A DNA stretch of 64,000 nt from Bacteroidia bacterium (lineage in GTDB: Bacteria; Bacteroidota; Bacteroidia; 2-12-FULL-35-15): positions 124,001 to 188,000 of the forward strand of contig JAURXZ010000006.1 of assembly GCA_030654175.1 (NCBI GenBank), given 5' to 3'. Of the stretch, positions 16,121-24,644 are shown in pieces; the stretch's first letter is position 1, and each line of letters opens with the position of its first letter. The position numbers and the translations under genes are program-made. Under the pieces are notes generated by a model. The model was given only the letters and a program-made list of their open reading frames with translations, did not search any database and was not told where the DNA came from.

Positions 16121-18736
16121 ATGAAAATAGTTGAAATAAAAGTGATGAGGGGGCCTAATTATTGGTCGATCAGAAGAAGTAAATTGATTGTGATGAAGCT
16201 TGATCTTGAGGATTTAGAGAATTTCCCTACAAATAAAATAGCGGGTTTTTGTGAACGCATAGAACAAGCTATTCCAAGCATGATAGAGCACCGTTGCTCG
16301 GAAGGTTGCCAGGGCGGTTTCTTTTCAAGGGTTAAAGAAGGTACCTGGATGGGCCACGTTATTGAACATATTACACTTGAAATACAATCTTTAGCAGGGA
16401 TGGAATGTGGATTTGGAAGAACCAGAAGTACTGGTAATCCGGGTGTTTACAACGTTGTTTTTTCCTATATGGAAGAAAAAGTAGGTGTATATGCAGCCAA
16501 AGCATCAGTAAGAATTGCTGAAGCTCTCATTAAAGGTGAACCTTATGACCTGGAACATGATATCCGTACCATGCGTGAAATAAGAGAACAAGATCGTTTA
16601 GGGCCAAGCACCGGTTCTATTGTTGATGAAGCCGTTGCGCGCGACATTCCTTATATCCGCATAAACAGTGCATCTTTGATACAGTTGGGATATGGAAAAA
16701 ATCAGGTACGTTTTCGTGCTACAATGACAGATCACACCAGCTCTATCGCTGTGGATATAGCAAGCAATAAAGATGAAACAAAACGTATGCTGGGAGATGC
16801 TGCAATACCTGTAGCAAAAGGTGTTTGCATTGCTTATGCAGAAGATGTGGTGGACGCTGTTAAAAAAATCGGCTTCCCATTGGTATTTAAACCTCTTGAT
16901 GGAAATCACGGAAAAGGCGCATCAATCAACGTAAAAACGATTGAAGAAGCTCATGCAGCTTACGAACATGCTAAAAAATATTCCCGCAAAATAATTGTAG
17001 AAAAATTTATTACCGGTTTTGATTTTAGAATACTAGTGATAAACAACAAGTTTATTGCTGCCGCATTGCGTGAACCGGCCCACGTGATTGGCGATGGCGT
17101 TTCAACTATTCAACAATTAATTGATACCGAAAATAAAGATCCGCGCAGAGGTTACGGACACGAAAATGTACTGACTGAAATTAGTATTGATAGAGAAACG
17201 ATAGAACAACTGACTAAAAAAAATTACACCATTGAAACAGTTCTTGCTAAAAAGGAATTATGTTATTTAAAGGGAACAGCTAACCTGAGTACTGGTGGTA
17301 CTTCCACCGACATCACGGATATCGTACATCCTCACAATATATTTATTTTTGAACGTATTTCACGAATAATTGGTTTGGATATTTGCGGCATTGATATAAT
17401 GGGAACCAATCTTAACGAACCATTGGAAACTACCGGTGCAGTAGTTTTAGAAGTGAATGCAGCCCCCGGCTTTAGGATGCACTTAGCTCCTGCCAAAGGT
17501 TTGCCGAGAAATGTGGCGGCTCCTGTAATAGATATGCTTTACCCAACAGGCAAATCATGTAGGATACCAATTATTGCCATTACAGGAACCAACGGTAAAA
17601 CTACAACCACCCGTTTAATTTCTCATATCGTTAAAAATAACGGATTTAAAGTAGGCTTCACCACTTCCGATGGTATTTATGTTGGGAACTCCATGCTTAC
17701 AAAAGGTGATACTACAGGCCCTGTGAGTGCCGAATTTATTTTGAAAGACCCTACCGTTGAGTTTGCCGTACTGGAAACCGCACGTGGAGGCATTTTAAGA
17801 GCAGGACTTGGTTTCAGCAAATGTGATGTTGCGATAGTGACCAACGTACAAGCGGATCACATGGGTTTATCCGACATCAATACCCTGGACGAAATGGCCA
17901 AAGTAAAAGGGGTAGTGGTGGAAAGTGTTAAACGTGACGGTTATGCTGTGCTTAATGCGGATAACAAATACTGTGTAAAGATCGGTAAAAACGCAAGTTG
18001 CAAAGTAGCTTATTTTAGTGTTGATGAAAATAATCCTGTAATAGTTGAGCATTGCAAAAAAGGCGGAATTGCTGCTATTTACGAAAATGGATACATCACA
18101 ATAAAGAAAGGTGATTGGAAATTCAGAGTTGAAAAAGCAACCTTAATACCATTAACCTTTGGTGGCAAGGTAACTTTTATGATCTATAACGTATTAGCGG
18201 CAACACTTGCATCTTATGTGTATGGATTTAAAATCGAAGATATTGGTACCTCACTCGAAACGTTTATTCCTTCTGCAGCACAAACTCCGGGAAGAATGAA
18301 TATTTTCACTTTTAAAGATTTTAAAGTGATGATCGATTTTGCACACAATCCGGATGGTTTCAATGGTATAAAAGAATTTTTATCCACCATCGACTCGCCT
18401 GATAAAATAGGCATCATCACCGGTACTGGCGATAGAAGAGATAGTGACATCAGGGAACTTGGAAGGATCTCCGCCCAAATGTTCGACCACATTATTATAC
18501 GACAGGATAAATTTTTACGTGGAAGAGAAGCAGATGACATTGTTAAACTTTTAGTGGAAGGTATTAAAGAAATAGATCCAAAACAATCTTACGAATATAT
18601 CCCTAAAGAAGTAGATGCTTTAAAACATGCACTTTCACTTGCCAAACCAGGCACATTTATTACTGCTTTAAGTGACGTGATCGACAATGCACTTGATATT
18701 GTTCAAACTTATTTAGACAAAGAAAATGGACTGTAG
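16121..18736 (+). CDS. cphA: Cyanophycin synthetase
   Basis: 871 aa, the standard CphA1 length. An N-terminal CphA domain (about 1-160) is followed by an ATP-grasp domain (about 220-480; PLDGNHGKG loop near 266-274, EVNAAPGFRMH near 446-456) that adds aspartate to the backbone, and a Mur-ligase-like domain (about 490-870; P-loop GTNGKTTTTR near 493-502) that adds arginine to the side chain. It makes the multi-L-arginyl-poly-L-aspartate nitrogen and carbon reserve. The pair with cphB strongly supports the assignment. Confidence 0.95.
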   Translation: MKIVEIKVMRGPNYWSIRRSKLIVMKLDLEDLENFPTNKIAGFCERIEQAIPSMIEHRCSEGCQGGFFSRVKEGTWMGHVIEHITLEIQSLAGMECGFGRTRSTGNPGVYNVVFSYMEEKVGVYAAKASVRIAEALIKGEPYDLEHDIRTMREIREQDRLGPSTGSIVDEAVARDIPYIRINSASLIQLGYGKNQVRFRATMTDHTSSIAVDIASNKDETKRMLGDAAIPVAKGVCIAYAEDVVDAVKKIGFPLVFKPLDGNHGKGASINVKTIEEAHAAYEHAKKYSRKIIVEKFITGFDFRILVINNKFIAAALREPAHVIGDGVSTIQQLIDTENKDPRRGYGHENVLTEISIDRETIEQLTKKNYTIETVLAKKELCYLKGTANLSTGGTSTDITDIVHPHNIFIFERISRIIGLDICGIDIMGTNLNEPLETTGAVVLEVNAAPGFRMHLAPAKGLPRNVAAPVIDMLYPTGKSCRIPIIAITGTNGKTTTTRLISHIVKNNGFKVGFTTSDGIYVGNSMLTKGDTTGPVSAEFILKDPTVEFAVLETARGGILRAGLGFSKCDVAIVTNVQADHMGLSDINTLDEMAKVKGVVVESVKRDGYAVLNADNKYCVKIGKNASCKVAYFSVDENNPVIVEHCKKGGIAAIYENGYITIKKGDWKFRVEKATLIPLTFGGKVTFMIYNVLAATLASYVYGFKIEDIGTSLETFIPSAAQTPGRMNIFTFKDFKVMIDFAHNPDGFNGIKEFLSTIDSPDKIGIITGTGDRRDSDIRELGRISAQMFDHIIIRQDKFLRGREADDIVKLLVEGIKEIDPKQSYEYIPKEVDALKHALSLAKPGTFITALSDVIDNALDIVQTYLDKENGL

Positions 18737-18807
18737 TTTTATTAATAGGCTTTGTACAAATTAAAATGATATGAAATTAACTTTTAATAAAAAAGCCTCA
18801 TTCAGCG

Positions 18808-18907
18808 CGTCATTGCGAGGCACAAAGCAATCTCACGTCCATCATTAGTTGAGATTTCGGAGTTTATCCTGAGCCTGACGAAGGGACTGAAAAGTCTCGC
18901 AATGACG
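18808..18907. repeat. Composite intergenic repeat, CGTCATTGCGAG arms
   Basis: CGTCATTGCGAG (18808-18819) is perfectly inverted at 18896-18907. Between them sits TATCCTGAGCCTGACGAAGG, closely related to the CCTGAGCCTGTCGAAGG word found in intergenic repeats of many bacteria. The element therefore looks like one palindromic repeat with another nested inside it. Confidence 0.65.
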
Positions 18908-18959
18908 CTCCAAATAGGCATTAAATTATTTTAAATTTTTAACTTATATCAAGTCTACA

Positions 18960-19007
18960 ATGAAAATGAGCTAAAGGAATATGAAAATTACTTTAGCTCA
19001 TTTTCAT
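18960..19007. repeat. Perfect 17-bp inverted repeat
   Basis: ATGAAAATGAGCTAAAG (18960-18976) is exactly complementary to 18991-19007, with a 14-nt loop. Related AATTTTCA words continue to about 19040. It lies about 55 nt before the start of the next gene and could act on its mRNA or simply be a repeat element. Confidence 0.6.
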
Positions 19008-19062
19008 ATTTGCACATTTTCAAATTAATTTTCATATTTGTAAATAATAAAAATTTTATAGT

Positions 19063-19779
19063 TTGAGAAAGCATTGCATCTATCTTTTATTTCTATTGTT
19101 TGTTTTAGTTTCGTATACTTCTATTGCACAGGACGAACCTGATCAATTTGAAACTAAAATTATTGAGGAATCTCCCCCTCGTCAAAAACAGTATTATTTA
19201 TTCAGCCCAAGAGTATCGGTAACAGTACCGCACCCGATGGGCAATCAATCTTTTAAAAAAAGTTTTGTTGGTATCTATGAAGTTAACGCAGGTCTTAATG
19301 TAATGATCTACAAAGGTTTGTTTGTTGGAGGCGCATTTAAAAATGGATTATTAAAGATCACTGAAAATAAAATACCGGATCTGAATGCAGATATGGCAAT
19401 TAATAATGCTGCAATAAAGATTGGTAGCGATTTTTATGTAAACAGTAAAAACACCATGCTATTATCAGCGGCACTATCTGTAGGGCAAAACAATACAAAA
19501 TACTCATCATTTAAATGTAAAAGCCTAAACCAACATCCCATAATTAAGGGCTTTAAATCTTCCTATTTTGAACCTGAAGTAAATCTGTTTTTTTTAACAG
19601 AAGCAAATTTTGGAATTGGAGCTACCCTAACCTATAGTGTAATCAAACGCAACTTTGATCCTTATGAATTATGCCTGGATGAGTGGGCCCAGTTTGGCAA
19701 AGATAATTCCGGTCCTATTCGGTATATTAGTTTTGGCTTTGGTTTTTATTATGGTTTTTCAAAGAAAGCATACAATTAA
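19063..19779 (+). CDS. Putative outer-membrane beta-barrel protein (TTG start)
   Basis: 238 aa. The reading frame begins at TTG (19063); no ATG precedes the hydrophobic signal peptide (about 4-22, ending SIAQ), so TTG is the most probable start. The mature part shows alternating strands with glycine and aromatic residues and ends in a barrel-like stretch (ISFGFGFYYGFSKK). I do not recognise a named family. It is not clearly linked to its neighbours. Confidence 0.55.
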   Translation: MRKHCIYLLFLLFVLVSYTSIAQDEPDQFETKIIEESPPRQKQYYLFSPRVSVTVPHPMGNQSFKKSFVGIYEVNAGLNVMIYKGLFVGGAFKNGLLKITENKIPDLNADMAINNAAIKIGSDFYVNSKNTMLLSAALSVGQNNTKYSSFKCKSLNQHPIIKGFKSSYFEPEVNLFFLTEANFGIGATLTYSVIKRNFDPYELCLDEWAQFGKDNSGPIRYISFGFGFYYGFSKKAYN

Positions 19780-19883
19780 TCAATTTATTTTTTTAAAATT
19801 TGGAGCACACTCCCGGCACAAAATATTAAACTGCAGCACTTACTGGTTACGTTTTTACTATTGAAAAAAAATATTTATTTACG

Positions 19884-20495
19884 ATGAAAAACAAACCTTT
19901 GTTCGAGCTAATGCCTGAATTACTTTTATTTTTTACATTTTTTTTATCTTGCCAAAATATTTCTTCGAATGGTCAAATCACAAATAATAATTTAAATGAT
20001 TCTCAAACAATGAATACCGATAATTTCAAATCAACTCCCGAACAGATTGAAAAGGGGTTGTTTCCGGAGTCTAATTCCCACCCCTATTTTTACACTCGAT
20101 TGGGTGGAGAATGGGTAAAATTAAACGATAATTGGAGTATCCGACTAACTGAAATATTTTCCGATAGCCGCTGCCCAAGTGGAGGAGGTGCTTGTGAAGT
20201 TTCTGGTTTTGCAAAAGTAAAAATCCAGTTAATGCAGCCAAATGTTGATTATTATAAAGCCTACTTTGAAACATTAATCGTTCCCGGATTGAATAGGTAT
20301 CCAATGCCGGATGGCTCCCTAAAACCTACATTATTAGAACCAATAATCATTGACCGCAAAGATGCAATTACAAATAAGCAAATTGGCTTGAAAATTACTT
20401 TGGCTGATCTGCACCCTTATCCTTTTATGAAATTCGTTTCAGATGTGAAAAAAATTAAATATACCGGATTAATCCATATTGAAGAATTGAAATAG
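19884..20495 (+). CDS. Hypothetical lipoprotein
   Basis: 203 aa. A hydrophobic N-terminal stretch ends in the lipobox-like FFLSC (Cys near 23), followed by Ser/Asn-rich linker residues, so it is probably a lipoprotein. The mature domain has two cysteines in CPSGGGACEV (about 95-105) that could form a disulfide. The segment WVKLNDNWSIRLTEIFSDSRCP resembles a small beta-sandwich domain found in uncharacterised Bacteroidota lipoproteins. Function unknown. Confidence 0.55.
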   Translation: MKNKPLFELMPELLLFFTFFLSCQNISSNGQITNNNLNDSQTMNTDNFKSTPEQIEKGLFPESNSHPYFYTRLGGEWVKLNDNWSIRLTEIFSDSRCPSGGGACEVSGFAKVKIQLMQPNVDYYKAYFETLIVPGLNRYPMPDGSLKPTLLEPIIIDRKDAITNKQIGLKITLADLHPYPFMKFVSDVKKIKYTGLIHIEELK

Positions 20496-20572
20496 CATAT
20501 TCAGGCAATATAGTTTCAGCAAAAATTCCCAGGTAATTACTCAAACTAATAATACATTTTACGAATTTTTTG

Positions 20573-21034
20573 ATGGACAAGAATCAACAATTAAAATCCC
20601 AATTGTATACAAAATGTGTTGATTATGTAAATCAACGGATGAGCCACATCCAAGCTGCCATTGATGCTGCGAGCGAATCTGGAAATGATGAAACAAAAAG
20701 CAGTGCAGGAGATAAACATGAAACCGGACGGGCTATGATGCAGCTGGAGCAGGAAAAAAATGCCAAACAATTAATTGAAACTTTAGAATTAAAGAAATTA
20801 CTTGATAGAATTAATCCTAATCAACACTCGCAAACAGCTGCACTCGGAAGTTTAGTAATTACAAACAAAGAAAAATTTTATATTTCTATTAGCGCGGGAA
20901 AATTAATGATTGATTCAGAAATTTATTTTGCAGTATCCCCCACTTCTCCAATAGCACTCAAACTTATTGGTTTAACAGCTGATCAGGAGATGAATTTTAA
21001 TGGCTCTTTGTATGCAATACAACAGGTTATATAG
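20573..21034 (+). CDS. GreA/GreB-like protein
   Basis: About 153 aa from the ATG at 20573; an in-frame TTG lies directly before it. The N-terminal half is a predicted coiled coil (MSHIQAAIDAASESGNDETK, then KHETGRAMMQLEQEKN), and the C-terminal half resembles the FKBP-like domain of Gre factors (VSPTSPIALKLIGL). This is a Bacteroidota family often mislabelled 3-oxoacyl-ACP synthase. By analogy it may bind the RNA polymerase secondary channel, but conserved catalytic acidic residues at the coiled-coil tip are not obvious, so cleavage activity is uncertain. Confidence 0.6.
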   Translation: MDKNQQLKSQLYTKCVDYVNQRMSHIQAAIDAASESGNDETKSSAGDKHETGRAMMQLEQEKNAKQLIETLELKKLLDRINPNQHSQTAALGSLVITNKEKFYISISAGKLMIDSEIYFAVSPTSPIALKLIGLTADQEMNFNGSLYAIQQVI

Positions 21035-21058
21035 TTATAATAGTTCATCTTTTTTTTC

Positions 21059-21182
21059 AACACAGAGAACATGGGGGAAAAGGAGTTACACAGAGTTTAA
21101 ATAATCATCAATTTTTCTTCGCGCTTTTCACAATTAAAAATCTTCTCATTGAAACTCCGAAACCTCTGTGAACCCCGTGTTT
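21059..21182. repeat. AACACAGAG-type inverted repeat
   Basis: AACACAGAG plus GAGTTACACAGAG on the left are mirrored imperfectly by CCTCTGTGAACCCCGTGTTT on the right. The same family occurs at 41059-41162. It fills the gap between the convergent GreA-like gene and beta-glucosidase gene. Confidence 0.6.
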
Positions 21183-21186
21183 AAAA

Positions 21187-22620
21187 TCATTTCCCTAAAA
21201 ACTCCTTAAACCAAAGTCCACTGTCTTTTATAGTTCTTTTTTGTGTATTAAAATCAACATGCACCAATCCGAAACGAGGCCTGTATCCTTCTGCCCACTC
21301 AAAATTATCCATGAAACTCCATACAAAATAGCCCTTCACAGGAACTCCCTCTTTTTGAGCCTTCAGCACTTGTTCTAAATAATCTTGCAAAAATTTCTGG
21401 CGCTTAGGATCTTTCACCCCGTTTTCAGCTACTTCATCACGGAAGGCTGCGCCATTTTCTGTCACTATTAATTTCTTAATAGTTGAATAGTCGGCAAATT
21501 GTTTCAAGATCCGATAAATGCCTTCGGGATAAACCTCCCAGTTCATTTCGGTAACATCATGTCCCAACTTTTTGGGATTTACATTTACCGCACGCACCAA
21601 CGGGACTATACCTAAATCTCGGGCCACCAAACGTGAATAGTTCTGAACACCAATAAAGTCGAAATCGAAGGCCATATTCTTAGCATCTTCGGGCAACATA
21701 TATTTCTCTATTTTTTTTATGGCCGGAAGATCCTTTATCGGATATCCCATTCCCAAAACAGGTTCAATAAACAGTCGATTGATCAATACATCCTCTCTTT
21801 TAGCTGCACGGATATTGGCAGGTTTTTCTTTCCATGCATCAATGGGGCTGCACGAAAAAGTGGTTCCGATATGAGCATTCGGAACATTTTTCCGGATAAT
21901 TCTACCTCCAATACCATGGCAAAGTACTGTATGATGGGCCGCTTTTAAAAAGCCTTTCATCCCGCGTTTGCCGGGAGCATGTACTCCAAGCATATAACCC
22001 AATGCCGTAAAGGCCATTGGCTCATTAAACACCATCCAGTTTTTTACCCTATCGCCAAAATGTTTGGTGCAGAGTTCCACATATTCAGCAAACCAATTAC
22101 AAACATCGCGGTTTTCCCAACCACCTTTCTCTTCCAAGGCTTGCGGAATATCCCAGTGGTAAAGTGTTACCCATGGCTCCACTCCTGCTTTCAGGCATTT
22201 ATCAATCAACCGAGAATAAAAATCTATTCCTTTTTGGTTTACAGCCCCTGTGCCTGATGGCAATATGCGAGACCAAGCAATTGAAAACCGGAATGCAGGA
22301 ATATTCATTGAGCTTAACAAATCGATATCACTCTCATAACGATGGTAGAAATCGCAGGCCGCATCTCCGTTTTCACGGGTTTTAATTCTGTTTTTTTTGT
22401 TATGCGTAAAATGGTCCCATACCGATTCGCCTTTTCCTTCCTCATTCCATGCGCCTTCAATCTGATAGGCTGCTGTTGCGGCTCCCCACACAAAATCCTT
22501 TCCAAAATCATTTCTGGAAATTACAGGAGCAAACCTTAACTGCCGAGCCAAAAGCCCTGATGATAAGCCCGTTGCAACACTTGCTAAAATTGTTTTTTTG
22601 ATAAGTTCCCTGCGATTCAT
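21187..22620 (-). CDS. Glycoside hydrolase family 1 beta-glucosidase
   Basis: 477 aa. Residues 1-25 look like an export signal with Asn-Arg-Arg-Glu-Leu-Ile-Lys, close to a twin-arginine motif, so the enzyme is probably periplasmic. The GH1 barrel shows the N-terminal signature FVWGAATAAYQIEGAW (43-58), acid/base Glu200 in FNEP and nucleophile Glu388 in VTENG. It hydrolyses beta-linked glucosides or galactosides from the non-reducing end. GH1 enzymes are usually cytoplasmic, so the Tat-like leader is unusual. It is a single gene with no polysaccharide-utilisation (SusCD) partners beside it. Confidence 0.92.
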   Translation of the reverse strand: MNRRELIKKTILASVATGLSSGLLARQLRFAPVISRNDFGKDFVWGAATAAYQIEGAWNEEGKGESVWDHFTHNKKNRIKTRENGDAACDFYHRYESDIDLLSSMNIPAFRFSIAWSRILPSGTGAVNQKGIDFYSRLIDKCLKAGVEPWVTLYHWDIPQALEEKGGWENRDVCNWFAEYVELCTKHFGDRVKNWMVFNEPMAFTALGYMLGVHAPGKRGMKGFLKAAHHTVLCHGIGGRIIRKNVPNAHIGTTFSCSPIDAWKEKPANIRAAKREDVLINRLFIEPVLGMGYPIKDLPAIKKIEKYMLPEDAKNMAFDFDFIGVQNYSRLVARDLGIVPLVRAVNVNPKKLGHDVTEMNWEVYPEGIYRILKQFADYSTIKKLIVTENGAAFRDEVAENGVKDPKRQKFLQDYLEQVLKAQKEGVPVKGYFVWSFMDNFEWAEGYRPRFGLVHVDFNTQKRTIKDSGLWFKEFLGK

Positions 22621-22724
22621 ATAAAATGAGTATCCATTATTTTTTGTACAATCTGTTTTGAAGGGAACAATTTCTAAAGATGGAAAGTTTAAGAACCTGT
22701 TTAAAATTTAATTACCATTATAGC

Positions 22725-23198
22725 CTATGCTTGCATTAACTTTTCAATGTCAAATTTTTTCATTTTCAAATATGCTTTCATTACCCTTCCTGCCCTTGAT
22801 GGGTCGCTCAATAATTTTGAAAGTATGGTAGGAATGATTTGCCATGAAAGTCCAAATTTGTCTTTGAGCCAGCCGCATTGCACTTCCTGACCTCCCTGAG
22901 TGAGCTTATTCCAATAATCATCAATTTCAACCTGTGTTTCGCAAAATACCTGAAACGAAACAGCCTCGGTGAATTTGAAAACAGGTCCACCATTTAATGC
23001 AGTGAAAGGTTGTCCGTTAATTTGGAAAGCGACTGTAAGTACGGTTCCTTCTTTCTGACCATGAATTTCAAAACCTTCCTTTCCGTAACGGCTGACACTT
23101 TCAATCTTTGAATTTTTGAAAATCGAAACATAAAAATTAGCAGCATCTTCGGCTTGGTTGTCAAACCATAAGCATGGGGTTATTTTTTGATCTGTCAT
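22725..23198 (-). CDS. VOC-superfamily protein (3-demethylubiquinone methyltransferase-like / PhnB-like)
   Basis: 157 aa. ITPCLWFDNQAEDAANFYVS and NGGPVFKFTEAVSF are typical of the PF06983 group of the vicinal oxygen chelate fold. Despite the family name, these proteins lack methyltransferase domains; they are probably metal-dependent enzymes or binding proteins of unknown substrate. It is the third gene of a minus-strand operon (VOC, SRPBCC, VOC), 9 nt after the preceding stop. Confidence 0.8.
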   Translation of the reverse strand: MTDQKITPCLWFDNQAEDAANFYVSIFKNSKIESVSRYGKEGFEIHGQKEGTVLTVAFQINGQPFTALNGGPVFKFTEAVSFQVFCETQVEIDDYWNKLTQGGQEVQCGWLKDKFGLSWQIIPTILSKLLSDPSRAGRVMKAYLKMKKFDIEKLMQA

Positions 23199-23207
23199 TC
23201 TGGGAAC

Positions 23208-23642
23208 TTAAGAATTAACTAAACTTGCTTCTGTATATTTTTTAAAGTTGTCTAAAATGGCTTGCCATCCTCCAAATTGTAATTCAAGAGAATTTTCGCT
23301 TTCAGCTTCAAATGTTTCAATAACCTTTGTTTTTCCATTCTCCGATGTAAAAGATATTTTCACCTTTCTATCGTCCTCAAGAGTGTATTCAATAAGTTCA
23401 TTGGTTTTTACATTATCATAAACACCAACAAAGTCAAAGCCTTCAGTACCATCTTTTGCTTCCATTCTTGAAAGGAATTTACCTCCGATTCTCAGATCAT
23501 TTTCAGCTTTTGTGGTATGCCAATCTTCTGAAGCGCTATTCCAATTAATTATATCGGTTGGGGTTGTCCAGTTTTTCCAAACCATCTCAATTGGTGCATC
23601 AATTATTGCTTGCACAGTTATTAAGGATTTATTTGCATTCAT
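23208..23642 (-). CDS. SRPBCC / AHSA1-family protein
   Basis: About 144 aa from the ATG at 23642. An in-frame upstream ATG at 23675 would overlap the preceding gene by 22 bp, and the downstream start fits the usual family N-terminus (ITVQAIIDAPIEMVWKNWT). The fold is the START/Bet v1-like helix-grip with a hydrophobic cavity; DLRIGGKFLSRMEAKDG and the closing GGWQAILDNFKKYTE are family hallmarks. Such proteins bind small hydrophobic ligands or act as Aha1-like factors. The adjacent VOC genes fit a frequently seen cluster of unknown pathway. Confidence 0.82.
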   Translation of the reverse strand: MNANKSLITVQAIIDAPIEMVWKNWTTPTDIINWNSASEDWHTTKAENDLRIGGKFLSRMEAKDGTEGFDFVGVYDNVKTNELIEYTLEDDRKVKISFTSENGKTKVIETFEAESENSLELQFGGWQAILDNFKKYTEASLVNS

Positions 23643-23653
23643 ATTAGATAATT

Positions 23654-24097
23654 TTATTTTGATTTTTCTACACAATTAAACATCCACTGTACTCCAAATT
23701 TATCAGTACAGCTTCCATAATAGGCTCCCCAGAACATTTCCTGAAGCTGCATTGTTACTTTCCCTCCTGCCGAAAGGCCATCAAAAAGCTTTTTTGTTTC
23801 GTTCCTGGTATCAGGTTCAAGGTTGATATATAAATTATTACCGAAATTCAAAGTAAAGCCCATTGATTCAGGTGCATCAGTTCCCATTAAAATGTGTCCT
23901 CCAAGAATTGGAAGTTCAATATGCATAATTAAATTTTTATCTGCTGCTGCGATCTGAGGCATTCCTTCTGAAGCGGGGATATCTCCCAATCGGGCAATTC
24001 CGCCTCCGCTAAATTCGCCACCAAACACAGATTTGTAAAAATTAAATGCTTCCTCTGTATTTCGGGAAAAGTTAAGGTAAGTGCTTACTCTAGACAT
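23654..24097 (-). CDS. VOC-superfamily protein, PhnB-like
   Basis: 147 aa. STYLNFSRNTEEAFNFYKSVFGGEF is the typical opening of PhnB-type VOC proteins, and MFWGAYYGSCTDKFGVQWMF the typical close. It is the first gene of the three-gene minus-strand operon. The name PhnB comes from an E. coli phosphonate operon, but there are no other phosphonate genes here, so that role should not be assumed. Confidence 0.82.
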   Translation of the reverse strand: MSRVSTYLNFSRNTEEAFNFYKSVFGGEFSGGGIARLGDIPASEGMPQIAAADKNLIMHIELPILGGHILMGTDAPESMGFTLNFGNNLYINLEPDTRNETKKLFDGLSAGGKVTMQLQEMFWGAYYGSCTDKFGVQWMFNCVEKSK

Positions 24098-24221
24098 AAT
24101 TTGTAATTTTTTTGTTTATAAAAATCATTTTTGTCAAATTTCAGGTTGGTGTTAATTATAATAACAGGCAACAAAAAATTGGAAATTCGCTGTTTTCCAG
24201 AACTCCAATTACCGTAAACTA

Positions 24222-24249
24222 AAAAAACATGCCTTTCGACATGTTTTTT
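24222..24249 (-). terminator. Intrinsic terminator of the cold-shock gene
   Basis: AAAAAACATG (24222-24231) pairs with CATGTTTTTT (24240-24249) over an 8-nt loop. Read on the minus strand it gives a hairpin ending in a T-run, 27 nt after the cold-shock stop codon. Confidence 0.75.
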
Positions 24250-24276
24250 TAACGAACGAAAATAATATTTTTCGAA

Positions 24277-24468
24277 CTAGATAACTTTTACGTTAGAAGC
24301 GTTAAGACCTTTTGGGCCGCTTTCTACTTCAAACTGTACCTTGTCGTTTTCACGGATCTCGTCAAGAAGACCTGAAGAGTGAACGAAGATGTCTTTTTCA
24401 CCTGATTCTGGTGTGATGAAACCAAATCCTTTAGTTTCATTAAAAAATTTTACTGTACCTTTTTGCAT
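24277..24468 (-). CDS. Cold-shock domain protein (CspA family)
   Basis: 63 aa, a single OB-fold. RNP1 is KGFGFI (13-18) and RNP2 is DIFVHSS (26-32), the nucleic-acid-binding motifs. It acts as an RNA chaperone that melts mRNA structure. It is monocistronic, with a clear promoter (24494-24521) and its own terminator. The -7 box ends 25 nt before the ATG, so the leader is short, unlike the long thermosensitive leader of E. coli cspA. Confidence 0.95.
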   Translation of the reverse strand: MQKGTVKFFNETKGFGFITPESGEKDIFVHSSGLLDEIRENDKVQFEVESGPKGLNASNVKVI

Positions 24469-24493
24469 GATGTTTATTTATTTATTAATGATG

Positions 24494-24521
24494 CAAATAT
24501 ATAAAAATAATTTGAAACCAA
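24494..24521 (-). promoter_or_regulatory. Promoter of the cold-shock gene
   Basis: On the minus strand TTG (24519-24521), a 17-nt spacer, then TATATTTG (24494-24501): an exact match to the Bacteroidota consensus TTG-N17-23-TAnnTTTG. Confidence 0.7.
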
Positions 24522-24644
24522 GCATTTTTTTTATTTTTATCTTAAAAAAAAGCCAATTGGTCTATAAGAACTTAAATTCCAGCATCCTAAAAAATTTAAA
24601 ATTCAGGTAAATTCAGCACCAATTTATTTTTTAACAGGCCGATT

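Larger units (their letters stand above)
18737..19062. other. Repeat-bearing intergenic region without genes
   Basis: The 326 bp between cphA and the next gene hold no credible gene. They contain a composite inverted repeat (18808-18907) and a second inverted repeat (18960-19007), listed separately. The rest is AT-rich. Confidence 0.6.

Noticed and set aside
23208-23675. Longer start for the SRPBCC gene at 23675
   Set aside because: It would overlap the upstream gene by 22 bp and add 11 residues that do not belong to the family. The ATG at 23642 is preferred.
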